A DNA stretch of 64,000 nucleotides. It comes from Larix kaempferi (Eukaryota; Streptophyta; Pinopsida; Pinales; Pinaceae). The notes under the pieces are model-generated. The model saw only the letters and a program-made list of their open reading frames with translations, searched no databases and was not told where the DNA came from. The DNA lies in NCBI GenBank assembly GCA_027924585.1, contig BSBM01000252.1, positions 6,696,001-6,760,000 on the forward strand. The letters are read 5' to 3'. The position numbers were made by a program, and so were the translations under genes. Positions 9,389 through 21,452 of this stretch are shown in pieces (positions within the stretch are counted from its first letter, which is position 1; every line of letters starts with the position of its first letter).

Positions 9389-12284
9389 ATGTCTGAGCGG
9401 TCTTCAATCAAAGATGAATTCATAGTTGAGGAGACTGTGAGGATTTTCAAGCACAGAGGGATCGAAGGATTAATGAGAACCCCACATAAGAAACTTGGTT
9501 TCAAACAAGGTCAAGCATCTCGAAGGTCGCCAAGGCACGGTCTAGCCATGGAAGATAGAGGAAAAACCCCTATGCAACCAAGAAACCCAAGATGGGATCC
9601 ACAGTGCAGAAGCCACCGATAGAGGATAAGGAGATACCATTGACCATGACCCTGAATTAAATTTCACCACATGCCCTAGATGCACCGGTCTTTAAGCTGC
9701 TGAAGAACGCAAAATACAATATTCCACTATCACCGATATCCAAGCATGTTGAGGTAGATGAGAATCTGCTGTGTAAAATCCCAGACTGCAAATGGGAGGA
9801 TTACGATCTATTGGCATTAAAAAAGGAGGAACTCAATGACCCGAAGTTCCCATAGTTCCATCCTGACCAGTACATGTGCTGGAAGAAGGATGCGAAGGGT
9901 GAACTTAACTTGGTTGCCGAAAGTTGGCTCTCTGGAGTAGTCCAATCTAGGTTGCTTAACCTACTCAGGCTCCCGCATTTTGATAGAACCCTGGAACTGA
10001 ACGTCGTAGTAAGAACGCTGATGGCACAAATGCATCAGGGTTATTTGTGGCTGGACCACAATGTGGACCTAAACATTGATCTGATCCACCGAATTACAGG
10101 CCTGAGTAAGAGGGGAAAAGATCCCAAGTCATTTTTCCAAGGCAAGAGCAAGGAGAAAGAAGCTGTGGCCATGATGAAGAAAACCCAGTCTGTTGTTAAA
10201 GGAAAGAGGGATTTTCAAACAGATGACATTGAGGATAAGGCAACGAAGTTTGTCACACAACTGTTATGTGGAAAAGTCCTGAGGAAATGCTAACCCCTGG
10301 AGGTAAGTGCAAGCACAGTACTGCTTGGTGTCACGGCAATGGAAGGGGAGCAGTTTAACTGGTCACAGTATCTGCTGAATGAGTTCATGGAGGAACTAAA
10401 TGACACGTAGATTAATGGAGGAAACTTTCATTATACATTGCTTATAGTGCTGATCGCTTTTGTCGGATGGAAGGAGCCAAAGCATTACATAGGATTAATC
10501 ACTGATTCTAATGAGTGCAGGGGGCCCCATTACTCAAATATCTGGGCCAATCTCAACTCACAGAGGTGGCACACGACAGCTAAAGTGTTCTACTAGTACT
10601 ATCATCAGTTGTGCGATGTGATTATAGGGACCCCCAAAATCACAAAGCAGGTAACTATAAAATACATTCGCATTGTGTATTTTTATGCTAACATGCACAG
10701 TATCCATATTTCGCCTAAAGCAGAGAAGAAGAAACCAGAGTGGTGCACAAGAAGCTACCACATGTACGAAGAGGACATTGACAATATAATGAAGGAATGG
10801 CCTGCTGAGTTCCACGTAGAGGTTGTTGATGTCCCCAGCAACTCTCAAGAAGATGAACCCATTCCGTAGCCAAGCCCGATAGTTGAAGAAAAAGAGACGG
10901 GAAAAAGAAAGGAGCCAGAGGACATTGTGCAGAAAAAGGGAGCACACAAGAAGCAAAAGGATGATAAAGGCAAGTTAGATATCGTGCTCAAGACCGATGA
11001 TTATGAAATGATTGGCATAGTATTCAACGAACAAATGGAAGATTTGATGATGGATAAGGAGAAAAATATAAATCCATACACAATACTCTACAAAAGAACC
11101 TGATCGCGTTGGAAGGCATTATGCTAAATATCGACAAAGTACACAAGAGATTACCCCCCCCCACGCGACTCAGAGTCCGAAGGCAAGTCAAGAGGGACTT
11201 CGCAATAGCCGTCGCTAACTGTGACCATTCCTACAAAATCACGCATCATCCATCTGGATACAAGTACTGTAACTTTACCACTGTCGAAGCAGTTGGTACT
11301 GGATACAACGAATGTAGAGTGTGTAGAGCTGGATCTCGCAAAGATACCACTATCTGGCTTACATTATTTACACTTGCAGTTCGTAGAATATATGCATGAA
11401 AGAAATATTGATGCGATCAAGGGGCAGGGTGAGCTACAAGTCGCTAACAGGAAGTTAGAGGAAGATATCTCGTGGAGAGCTATGCAACTACAAGATGAAC
11501 AAGATCGTCGGGTAAGACTCAAATCCACTATCACTACAGTCGCTTATAAAATCGATGAATTCAAAGTACAAGCAGAACCAGTGGATACTATTGTCAAGAT
11601 TGGCGAGATGGTGACTCATCTGAAGACAGAGATGCAAGACATGGAGGTCCTCCATGAGGCTTATATTGCTGCTTTGAAACTACAAATAAACCCATAGACC
11701 CCACCAGATCAGCAGCAGCTGAGAGCAAAAGAAGTGAAGATCATAGCGGAGAACATTGCTGTCGAAGTGGCTAAGTGCCAAAATCTGTTGGAAGCAATGT
11801 CAAAGGCATTCATTGCCCTCGAAGAAGACCCAGGACTGCTAGTAGTGAAAAATGCAGCAAAAGAGAAGCAAGCTACTTTAGAGTGGCTAGATACCGAAGT
11901 AAGGCACTACCACCATGGGATAGGTTGCAGAAGTACATAGAAATCAGTGGGTTGAAGAAAGAAGTACAGGCATTAAGGGAAACAGAAATGGAAATAGGAT
12001 ACAAGTCACAGCCATTACTGGAAGATGCCGGCACGATCTCGCATAAAATTGAGGAGAAGCTAAAGGAGCTTCATGAGAATCAGGAACAGGTTGAAGGACA
12101 GATAGGTGAAGAGATCACACCTAAAGTAATGGAGATAGTTAACCAGATTGAGCAAGACATGAAGCAAGCAATCCAGGAGTTGATTGCTACATACAATGAA
12201 TTCACTGCGAAGCTAACTCCACAGCGGGAAGCACAGCCCGGGGAAGATGAAGTTACAAGTGGATCGGGGGCTAGACACATGTGA
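9389..12284 (+). pseudogene. Element A extra ORF downstream of integrase (about 965 codons, broken)
   Basis: Starts at ATG 9389, shifts frame near 9590, then reads in one frame with TAA/TAG stops (9658, 9852, 10291, 10408, 10594, 10867) to about 11100. It continues through coiled-coil frames (11221-11697, 11734-11937, and 11940-12284 after another shift). Recognisable motifs are IDLIHRITGLSKRGKDP (about 10075-10125), FNWSQYLLNEF (10353-10385) and NFHYTLLIVLIAFVGWKEP (10423-10480), resembling a domain that recurs in plant retroelement ORFs. The C-terminal third is Glu/Lys/Gln-rich and probably coiled coil. It occupies the env-like position of Athila elements, but no signal or membrane segment is clear. 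A related protein lies antisense in D (33141-34414). Confidence 0.65.
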
Positions 12285-12296
12285 GTGTTAGGGGCC

Positions 12297-13851
12297 TGTT
12301 GGGCCTGGCCCAATGGGGCAATTTTGAGCAAGGAATTTTGGAACTGCAAAGTTGAGTGCAGTTCAGCTGAAGTAATTTTTTGTATATGTTATGGGATGCT
12401 GCGAAGCTACACGCAGCGTAGTAGGAGAAGTGTTGTGACAATGGAGTACTGTGAAGTGTCCAGTATACAAGGATCCAGCAGGGCAGAGTGTTGGATGGGA
12501 AGATGGCATGTGTTCCAGTTAGACCGTCAATGGTCTATTTTTGGCAAATATACTCTAGGAGTGCCAAGCGGTGGGTAGGAGCAGATCGAGAAGAAAGCGA
12601 CTGGTCGCACACGCGAAAGATACCACTACCTGAACCAGTCACAAGAGGCTGTTAGAAAAATAACGGCTCGGTGAAAGAAACCTATTGGCATGCATGTGAC
12701 AGGAAGGCCAATAGAGACGAGGGCATGCACGAAGGGCAAGCCACGATGGAAGATTCACTGCTAGGTGCCAGCTATCCCGATGAGCTGGAAACCGTAACTA
12801 TTTTGTAAACCCTAAGGGTTTTTGGTCTGCGAAATGTAAAGACATGAGCTACGGGCATGATCTATAAGGCATGATTTTGTAAGGGAAGGGTTACTCTTCA
12901 TTTTTATCATCATTGCATATTGTTGGAGTCTTTTGAATGAGAAGCTATTGTAAAGGCTCTGCAACTGAGTGCGCAGAGACCTACCTGAGAGAGAAGAGAG
13001 TCTACAGCTAAGTGCGTAGACTAAGAACTGTTGTACCCTTCCCAAAAGCTAAATATAACAACAGTTCTTGTGGATGTAGCCTCCATCTGGGGGGTGAACC
13101 ACGTTAAATCTTGTGTAATGTGACTGTGTGTGTCTGTCCCTACTTGTTTGCTTATGCTGAATGCTAGTTCCTCATTTACCTATGGTGTGTTAATGCTTTT
13201 GTATGTATTTTCCATAAAAGAGAGTTGGGAATAATATGTTAAGCATTGTATGTATGAGTGAATGTTGAAAGCACTTCAAGTTTGCACGAGTATCAGCTTG
13301 TAGAACAGTTACATTCTAATATGAAGGATCAGATCGTATGCCCCAGTGACATACGACGTTGATTATGCATGATATTACGTTGTTCATTTACTTATGATTA
13401 CGGTGAATCACTTAGCTTAAACAGTAAAGGATTGGTTAAGAGCAACAACTATAGATGTTGAATGTTTGTCAAGCCTGGTACAGGGGCGTATAAATCGGTT
13501 GCATTGTCCTTTTAGTCACATTGTGGCCGAACCATGAAGTCCCTGGACTCACAGGTGTCGCAGCAGTCGGTGGAAGTATCACAGACCACGACGTGGAATA
13601 TTGTCACGTAGTCCGTAGTTCACAGCACCAGTCCATTGGTGCACTACATAGTTAGTTTGGTTAAACAACTCATCACCCACTGTGGAAACTTGGTTTCGCA
13701 GTGCCCCCATAGCTACACCTCGGGTGAGACCTCAGTCTGTTCGCAGGCTGTTGCCAAAAGGGCCAGTGAGAAGGGGTTTTGTTGGTTAAGTGAAACCGCA
13801 AAGAACCTGGATTTGTCTTGAAAACCCTTTAGATCCGCTTGTAAGCCAACA
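12297..13851 (+). repeat. 3' LTR of element A
   Basis: 1555 bp, same ends as 269-1832. It follows the extra ORF stop by 12 bases. Short open frames inside it are not genes. Confidence 0.93.
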
Positions 13852-14801
13852 TGGTTGCAATGTTCACTTTCCTCGTTTTCACAGATCCACTCATATCTGG
13901 GATTTCAAGTGGAGTTCCTTCTACCTCGTGCGCACCTTCCGACTCAGGTATATTTATGTTGTGCGGGTCCTCCTCATCATTTCCTTCTTTTTCTTCAGTT
14001 TCTTTAGCTAGGTTATAACATTCCATGGCATGCTCTACCTTTTTTGTCCATTCTGTATGTAGGTTTGTAGGTACGCTGTCAGCTCCAAAGAATTCTTCTA
14101 ATGTCGTGTTCTTATGTGGACATTCTGGTCTGAATATTCTTTCCATAATAATCTGCAGCGCATCATTTATGGTAGGATTCTCGTCCTCAAAACTCTTCTA
14201 GAAGTTCGCAGTCAGAGTAGGCCAATCTGTAGTTTCCCTGCGCAACTCCATGTCTAAGTACTATTTCTTTGGAATTTCTTCCTCCAACGTGTGCAAAAAC
14301 AAATGCACCCATTCTGTCTTTGGTCTCTCCTCCCATGCTTGTGAACAGACCTCAATATGTTTTCTTGGATCTATCTATCTATTATATTTCTCAAATGGTC
14401 AGGTAACCTTGTCAGCAAACCTGATCTGCATCTTAATTCTGCATTGATTTCATGTGGTCAATGTCTTCTTATGCACAACCCACCATCTAGAAGGTGTCTT
14501 GTGTAGTGCCATATCTAGTGCTGGTAAGTGATGTTCATCTGCAATTGCTGTAGTATAATCTTTGATAAAGGAGTAAACATTAGCTAAACCATCATAGGTG
14601 GGGATTGGGATTAGCTCCTTTCCAATCCAACGCAATGACTTTGTAAGTTGTGCGCATCTCCTCGCAGATACTTCATGCATGCGACTTTTCCACTTCTCCA
14701 ATCCTGCATCAGAGTCTGAGATGCAAGAACTATCGCATCTCTAGCTAAGTGTTCCATCCGTAGTAGGATTAATGTAATATTCTTGGTTTGTGGTCATCTT
14801 G
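13852..14801 (-). pseudogene. Element B fragment: gag-like modules and linker before RT
   Basis: Continues 1-268 after element A is removed. On the minus strand it encodes the PR-to-RT region matching A 5050-5995. It includes YDGLANVYSFIKDY and TPSRWWVVHKKTL (first gag-like module), WVHLFLHTLEEE and WPTLTANF (second), then an acidic linker (KESEGAHEVEG-like). The second module has several stops in B. It ends at the TCTTG target site of element C. Confidence 0.8.
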
Positions 14802-15014
14802 TGCAGCAATCATATCCAGTTGGACTGTTAATAGTCAAATCTGACTCTCAGATTGAATAATAAATAAGAATAATATATTTGATGATGATGATAAATTACA
14901 ATAAGATTACCTTTATAGGGCTTGAGGAAGCATAGTGAAGGGTTACGCCCTTTCACTAGTAACCTAATAATCTATTAATTTATAAATATTAATATTAAAT
15001 AAATATTCACAACA
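14802..15014 (-). repeat. 3' LTR of element C
   Basis: 213 bp, about 14-15 differences by eye from 39102-39313. TSD TCTTG lies directly to its left. Confidence 0.9.
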
Positions 15015-15028
15015 TTGCCTTCCCCTTA
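15015..15028 (-). other. Polypurine tract of element C
   Basis: Minus strand TAAGGGGAAGGCAA, directly before the 3' LTR start TGTTGTGAAT. The nearby minus-strand reading SFEDKDF resembles the end of chromoviral pol. Confidence 0.65.
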
Positions 15029-15225
15029 GGAAATCTTTGTCCTCAAAGCTTAGATTATTGTTGTCGTCTTTTCATTCTCGTTTTGTGTTGAAACGATGTC
15101 ATTACTTCCTTGATGTCTTTTTAAGAACGGGTATTAGGTATATGCTTGGTATTTACGCAATAGTTTGTCATATTCCTTTCATTTGTAACGTGAATTTGTA
15201 CTCCATTATGTTTATTATTGTTATC

Positions 15226-15870
15226 CTATTTTCCTTGTACATGAATACGAGTATTTTTCTGACTGACCATATCAAGCCTTGTTTTAGAAGTCACTTGTCC
15301 TACGATATTTAGAATGTCATCACGTAATGTTTTCATTTTATTATCCTTACGAGTTATCTCAAGAAGTGGCATTTCGTGAGGCTTCTCACACTCAAAGTCA
15401 CCTGATAGTGTTACATTTAGGTTTCTCCAGGGTGGTAGAAGAGTCAAGGTAGAAGATGAATCTACAATATCTGATTCCTTTGACTTAGATTCCTTTGCAT
15501 ATTGTAGGATCCATCTTTTGTCAATGTATGGATCGTCCTTATTGTCAATGATACTGGCTTGACTCTCATTATGATCTTGGTTGAGCTCATCTTTATAAAA
15601 AATATTATTGGTATTTTGGTCATCCCTACGATATTTAGTCTCCTTGTCTTGTTTATTGTCTTGATCAATTTTGTTACTCTCATTTTTGTTGACATAGTGG
15701 TCCAACATATTTGAGTTACTGATATGGTTTGTATTAGACCTTAGTTTTTGTAACATTTCCATTATAGTATTCTGGTTCTGTGTCATGATGCTCAAGTTTT
15801 GTGCCATGGTGCTTATGTTCTATGTCATCGCACACATCTTGTTATCTAACTCTTTTTGTTTCTCGTGCAT
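15226..15870 (-). pseudogene. Element C ORF, C-terminal part (unknown, coiled-coil rich)
   Basis: Continues in frame from 37713-37883 once D and one GATGT copy are removed. One in-frame TAG sits about 50 bases past the junction. It is Asn, Lys, Asp and Gln-rich, with heptad-like MAQNLSIMTQNQNTIMEML and many charged residues. A C-terminal segment contains LPPWRNLNVTLSGDFECEKP. No zinc knuckle and no catalytic motif. It may be a divergent gag-like or structural protein; the family is not recognised. Confidence 0.55.
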
Positions 15871-15875
15871 GATGT

Positions 15876-16805
15876 TGTTACATCGTAATCTTCCACCCTG
15901 TGAGCATCAGCATTATTTGGCCTGTAGGATCCATTTCAGTGACTCAGATCCACTTATATCCTTCAAAGATACTAGTTTGCCCTATTTTTATTCTTACCTG
16001 AATGTTGCATCACTATAGCATGCGTACCTACGAGTTGCATCACTATAGCCCGCGTGTATCAAGTAAAATGGTAAAAATCACTATTTATTACTTTTTACTC
16101 CCAGAAAGAGGTCAATGGGTGACCTTTGGCTCTCCATCTTCCTGAGTAACACCTCAATGTGTCCTTTCACCTACCTTTGAGAGGACTATATATTGAGCAC
16201 ATATGGCTTATGGATGGGAGGAAGAAGAGAATAGAAAGAGAACTCTAGTGGATTTTTGCCCTATATTGAGTCTACACTCATTGATCCTTGTAGTTGTGAA
16301 CCCTTTATGTTCACCTTCCAAACTCCTATCTAGTTTGAGTTTTCCATTCATGGAGGATTGAAGTGGTGGAGGCACAAGTGGATTGATCTAGATCTTGGTT
16401 CAGATTAGTTGCCGGCAAGAGGTCGTATCACCTTGTACTTCTTCTTGTTTATTAATAGAAATACTCATATTCTCGTCCATTCATGTTGTAAATGTCGTTT
16501 ATTATACATTGAGTTACATTTGCTTGTGATATTATGGACCATCGTTATTTATAATGTTAATGTCATTTATATATTATATGTACTTGTTGGATATTGGTTG
16601 TCAAGACTAATTTGCAGATTTCAAGTGCATGGATTGAAAGCTCCAACGGGGATCTACATCAAACGTTTGGATCGAGGTTGGTTACATTTCTCCATTATTC
16701 AAACATTGTCATTTATAATAGCATTGTTTTGAGAATTGAGTTGATTTCTGGTAGTCATCTGTTTGTTGTGGTATTCCCAAGCCATAGTGAGTTTTCTCCA
16801 ATACA
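15876..16805 (+). repeat. 5' LTR of element D
   Basis: 930 bp, TGTTACATCG ... CCAATACA. It contains a 30-bp direct repeat (GTTGCATCACTATAGC at 16004 and 16034), also present in the 3' LTR. The two LTRs differ by a few percent by eye. Confidence 0.92.
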
Positions 16806-16809
16806 GAAA

Positions 16810-16827
16810 TGGCGACTTTGCTAGGGA
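16810..16827 (+). other. Primer binding site of element D
   Basis: TGGCGACTTTGCTAGGGA, four bases after the LTR. It starts with TGG as a tRNA complement should. The tRNA was not assigned. Confidence 0.6.
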
Positions 16828-17640
16828 AAACATCCATGTTTGAGAAATTTTTTGAGCATTAGTCCTTAATTAGAGTTGTTGTTTATCGAATCTCTGTGTC
16901 ACTGATTGGCCATTAAGATACACCATAGAAAAATTGCTTTTTCTGAGCCCTTGGACTCTTTATTTGCCCATTTTCCTTTCCTCACCGACGGTCTAGCTCA
17001 ACTCAACTCGCATATACCCGCCTTTGTTTACTCTACTGCTCGCGGGTACCTGCAGGTATTCCTTCGACAATAGCGTATAACTCCAGCTTTTGTTGGTTTA
17101 TGGCTATTGGTTGTTGTTGGGTTGGCTTTGGTTGCTCCTGAGTCTTTGTTGGCCTCTTTCTTGACTGTTTCATGCCTTGGTTGTGACCAGAACTCTTCGT
17201 TTCTCTTGGGTGAGCGTTCTTGGTTTTTTACCAATCTTTGGATTTAGCCTCTTGGTTTTTTCCTTTTGAGCTCATTCCTTTGGCTGAGTCTTGCTATTTA
17301 GGATTTGCTGGGTTGTCTTAGTGATATTCTAAGCACTTCAGTGACTGAATAGTAGGATTTTGCTTGCACTTTTTCATTCCATCTATATTGAAAAAATACA
17401 AAAATATACATCTAGTTTTTTGCATTTTCCTTCTTGTTTATAAGCAAAAATACAAAAATATTTTACTTTCATGTACTGCATCTTGCATTGAGTTCTTGTT
17501 GCCTTCATTTTAGGTTCTTCTTGTGCATTGAAAAGATAAAATATTACATCTTTATTTCGGAATTGTTGGTTGATTTTGCATATAGTGACATTGTTCTATT
17601 GGATAGATGAGTCTAGGATTGGACGATTTTGCATACTATT
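16828..17640 (+). other. Element D leader, part 1 (untranslated)
   Basis: Leader between the PBS and the E insertion. No convincing coding frame. Mixed T-rich sequence. It continues at 24929. Confidence 0.7.
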
Positions 17641-18229
17641 TGTTAAATTTTGAGCATTAATTCACAATACTCTAGGATCTTCACTGAGAGAATAACATAT
17701 ACAGTATATCAATGCATAACAATCACAATAAGCATGACAAGCATCACAAGAATCAAAATCATGAGAGACAAGAGACACAGAGTTTTTGTGGGGAAAACCC
17801 TAAGGTGAAAAACCCCACAACTTCCTCAGAGATAGAGAGAGAAATGGCTCAACCAAAGTACAACCAAAATACACTGAGATAGTCTCTTGGTAGCAGATGA
17901 TCCTCCTCCTCACTAGTGCTCCACTTTCTGAGTGAGAGAAGTGTGACTTTCCAAATGATCCAAATAGAGATCTCCCGATCTCTATTTACACTTAACCTGT
18001 TTGCCCAATTAGTGTATGGGGCCAACTTGTCTATCTAGATATATCCACAATATAATATATATTTCAGGACTGACCCCACACATGGTGGTCTAATAACCCA
18101 TCGGCAAGTACACACACTTGCGACACTTGTCAATCCACATGATGACACTTCCTTATAAAGGAATAACACATCTCTAATAAGGGTACAATAAATATAAATG
18201 AAATACATTTTGAAGTTACATATACATCA
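17641..18229 (-). repeat. 3' LTR of element E
   Basis: 589 bp. On the minus strand it starts TGATGTATATG and ends ATTTAACA. It lacks a 13-base stretch present in the other LTR near 24885. Confidence 0.93.
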
Positions 18230-18245
18230 ACACTCCCTCTTAACT
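18230..18245 (-). other. Polypurine tract of element E
   Basis: Minus strand AGTTAAGAGGGAGTGT directly before the LTR, a typical copia polypurine tract. Confidence 0.85.
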
Positions 18246-18482
18246 AGGAAGGTATTTCTCAACACAAATCTGCTAGACGAGTCTTCTTCTCGGGATCATC
18301 GTCATCGATGCATCGTCATCATCATCGTCACTGTTGCTGCTATCTCAACTAATCTCTGACTCTACTCGTCATAGGAAGTTCTACAGAGCTAGTCCCTTTT
18401 CATATTAGATGTAGGCCCACCACCTACAGGTCTTCGTCAACACTGGCTATACTGTGGAATCCTCAGGACTTATTATGTGCGT

Positions 18483-19061
18483 CACAAAACCTCGAAAGAG
18501 CATCCCAGGCTGTTACGAGCACACGGCTCTACCTATAGGATCTCACAGGGCCATATTATATGTGACCTCACCACAAAACCTTGCAAGAGCATCCCAGGCT
18601 GTTACAAGCACACATCTCTACCTATAGGATCTCCCAGGGACAGATTTTATGTGGTCACCACAAAACCTCGCAAGAGCATCCCAGGCTGTTACGAGCACAC
18701 AACTCTACCTATAGGATCTCCCAGGGACAGATTATATGTGGTCATGGCAAAATCTCGCAAGAGCATCCTAGGACTTATTACGGGCACACATCCCAACCTA
18801 TCGGATCTCCCGGGGACATATTATATGCCATAGCACAAAACCTCGAAAGAGCATCTACCAAATATCCCAGGGCCAGATTATATTCCATAGGCAAAACCTC
18901 GAAAGACTATCTGCAGATCTCCCAGGGCCAAATTATATGTCCTCCTAGAGCAAAACCTTGAAAGAGCATTTGCCAGATATCCCAGGGCCAGATTACATGC
19001 CATAGGCAAAACCTCGAAAGACTATTTGCAAATCTCCCAGGGCCAAATTATATGCTCATCT
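18483..19061. repeat. Tandem repeats of 88 bp (x4) and 57 bp (x4) in element E
   Basis: Units begin with CAAAACCTCG(A/C)AAGAGCAT at about 18483, 18572, 18659 and 18746, then the shorter form at 18834, 18889, 18949 and 19004. The short unit lacks about 30 bases covering the CACAC...CTACCTATAGG part. All end in TCCCAGGG-C/A-CA-ATTATATG. The block lies in the 3' untranslated part of E. Frames across it (18477-18961) are repeat artefacts. Confidence 0.85.
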
Positions 19062-19330
19062 GCACAACCTAATCCACGGCCATAGAGTATCAACCTGATA
19101 CTCACCATACATCATCCTGATGTACACATGATCATCCTAATCATCATCACTGCAACATCCTGCTGCATGTCATATGGAGCAACATCCTTAAGCTCGTCAT
19201 CCATGATCATCCTGATCATACAATGCATCTACCTTATGCATACCAAGTATCTACCTGATACATATCATCATACATGATCCACCTGATACAAATACAAATA
19301 CATGATACATATACAGATACATGGTCCAAG

Positions 19331-19593
19331 CATCCAACATGATGCGTACATACATATAAATGATCCAACTAATCATATCCAGCATCCAACATGATGCGTA
19401 CATACATATACATATAAATGATCCAACTGATCATATACATCATCCAACATGATGCGTATATACATATAAATGATCCAACTGATCATATCCAGGATCCAAC
19501 ATGATGCATACATACATATAAATGGTCCAACTGATCATATCCAGCATCCAACATGATGCATACATACACATATAAATGATCCAACTGATCATA
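19331..19593. repeat. Tandem repeat, 52-bp unit, five copies, in element E
   Basis: Units start CATCCAACATGATGC at 19331, 19383, 19441, 19493 and 19545. The second is 58 bp because of an extra CATATA. They contain GATCCAACTGATCATATCC. Surrounding sequence (19080-19330) has looser ATCATCCTGAT repeats. Confidence 0.88.
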
Positions 19594-19706
19594 CAAAGCA
19601 GAAACCAGAACATCATCCTGATGCTCATCATCCAGCGCTTACATCCATAGCCATGTGAAGGATACTCCTTCCAACATGCTTGGAATGGCTTCAGCAAATG
19701 TGTCCA

Positions 19707-20378
19707 TCACTTCTTCCTCGAAGTGTCATCAATCTGAAGAACGCCAAGCCTCTCCCTGAAGTACTCGAACTTCACCCTGGATAGTGGCTTTGTTAGCACA
19801 TCTGCAATATGCTCGTCCGTTGCAATGTACAGAAGCTTCATAGCTCCTCTCTACACCATATCCCTGATATAGTGATATTTGATCTCTATGTGTTTCGACT
19901 TGTCATGAAACACTGGGTTCTCAGACAGCTTCACACAACTCTGGTTATCGCAGAAAATACCAGTAGCATCCAATGGGAGATCAAATAACTCAGACAGTAT
20001 CTTCCATTGCCATACTGCCTCACAAATAGCTGAACATGCTGCAACATACTTTGCCTTAGTTGTACTCAGTGCTACGCAGGACTGCTTCCTGCTAAACCAA
20101 GAGATCACACTTGATCCCATACCGAAGCAGCACCGAGATGTGCTCTTCCTATCTGCAGCACTGCTAACCCAATCTGAATCAACATAACCCTGTAGGTTAA
20201 ACTTTTGATTCGCTTCATACTTGAGCCCATAATCCACTGGACCCTTCAGGTACCTCAGAACATGCTTTACAGCAACCAGGTGAACACTCCTTGGATCCGT
20301 CAGGAACTGACTAAATGTGTTCACAGCAAAGCAAATATCTGGTCTCGTGTTCGTCAGGTACATCGAGGACCCAATCAT
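19707..20378 (-). pseudogene. Element E RNase H
   Basis: Copia RNase H: MIGSSMYLTNTRPDICFAV, GYVDSDWVSS (Asp), CDNQS (Asp), and the end HIADVLTKPLSR before TGA 19707-19709. The Glu-containing motif STAEAEY reads STTKAKY, with both Glu changed to Lys, so the enzyme would be dead. A TAG at 19851-19853 also truncates it. Confidence 0.9.
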
Positions 20379-21452
20379 CTAACGATACATAGAGACATCA
20401 ATCGGCTCAGATGAAGCATCACATAGAAGCTTCAGGTTCGATGCCATAGGTGTGGCCATGGCCTTGCAATCCATCATCCCGAATCTCTTTAGGATATCTA
20501 CTGTGTACTTCCCTTGACCAAGGAAGATCCCACCTGCACTCTACCACACCTCCATACCTAGGAAATAATGCATCATTCCCAAATCTTTCATATCGAACTT
20601 GGCAACAAGCTTCCTCTTAGTATCTGCAATCAATCTGTCATCTCTTGTTACAAATAAGTCATCCACATACAGGAGTAGAATCACAGGATTCCCTTCCTCA
20701 ACCTTGTAATAAAGGTTGGAATCCGCTTTACTCTTGGTAAAGCCCAAACTAGATAGGAAATTGTCCATCTTCTCATACCAAGTTTTGGGAGCTTGCTTCA
20801 AGCCATACAAGGCTTTCTTCAATCTACACACATATGACTCCTTGTCATGTATCTCGAAACCGAGTGGCTGCTCCACATATACTTCCTCTTCAACTACACC
20901 ATTCAAGAAAGCAGTCTTGACATCCATCTGGTGTATTTTCCATTTCATTGCTGCAGCCAGGGTAAGTAATGTTCTGATGGAAGTATACCTGGCTACAGGT
21001 GCAAAATTTTCTTCATAATCTACTCTCTCTTTCTGAGAGAAGCCACGAGCTACGAATCTTGCCTTGTATTTCTCTACACTGCCATCTGCAGCATCCTTGA
21101 TTTTGTAGGTCCATTTGGAAGTCACAACAGACTTCTCTTTAGGTCTTGGGACAACATCCCAAACATCATTCTTCATTATTGATTGGTATTCCTCAACCAT
21201 GGCATCCTTCCATTCTTTCTTTTCCGTTGCTTCTTCATAACTAGAAGGCTCTTTGTTCATAATGTCACAGAGTAAAGCAACATAGTTGGTATGTGATCTG
21301 GTTCTCTTCTTTGCTCTGTGTTCTTCTTATGGAATGCCAAATCTTTCTGCATCTTGAATGAGCTCTCTAGCCCATGTAGGTTTCCTCTTGTGTGAGTTAT
21401 CCTCACGGGGTGGATCTATAGGTTCTTGCAGATCTTCAAACTCACGAACAAC
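20379..21452 (-). pseudogene. Element E reverse transcriptase
   Basis: Copia RT: KWTYKIK, KARFVARGFSQ, HQMDVKTAFLNG (catalytic Asp), LKKALYGLKQAPKTWY and LLLYVDDLFV (YVDD pair), all present. Stops: TAA 21453-21455, TAA near 21328, TAG 20541-20543 and TAG 20379-20381, each one transition from a Gln codon. It copies the RNA into cDNA in the particle. Confidence 0.92.

Larger units (their letters stand above)
269..13851 (+). mobile_element. Element A: full-length Ty3/gypsy retrotransposon, Athila/Tat-like, 13.6 kb
   Basis: Bounded by direct LTRs of 1564 and 1555 bp that both start TGTTGGGCC and end AAGCCAACA. In order it holds a tRNA-Asp-like primer site, a small ORF, gag with a zinc-knuckle array, protease, two gag-like modules, RT, RNase H, integrase and a 2.9-kb extra ORF. 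There is no chromodomain, and the C-terminal integrase ending is of the non-chromoviral plant type. Gag-pol from 2896 to 8784 is one frame with many stops and two compensating frameshifts, so the copy is not autonomous today. It is inserted in a minus-strand relative (B). Confidence 0.93.

Noticed and set aside
18483-19061. Regularly spaced repeats that could be mistaken for a CRISPR array
   Set aside because: The whole 57-88 bp unit is repeated with no unique spacers. It lies inside a plant copia element, and no cas genes are present.
19440-19697. Minus-strand frame across the 52-bp repeats
   Set aside because: The product is simply the translated tandem repeat and has no domain.
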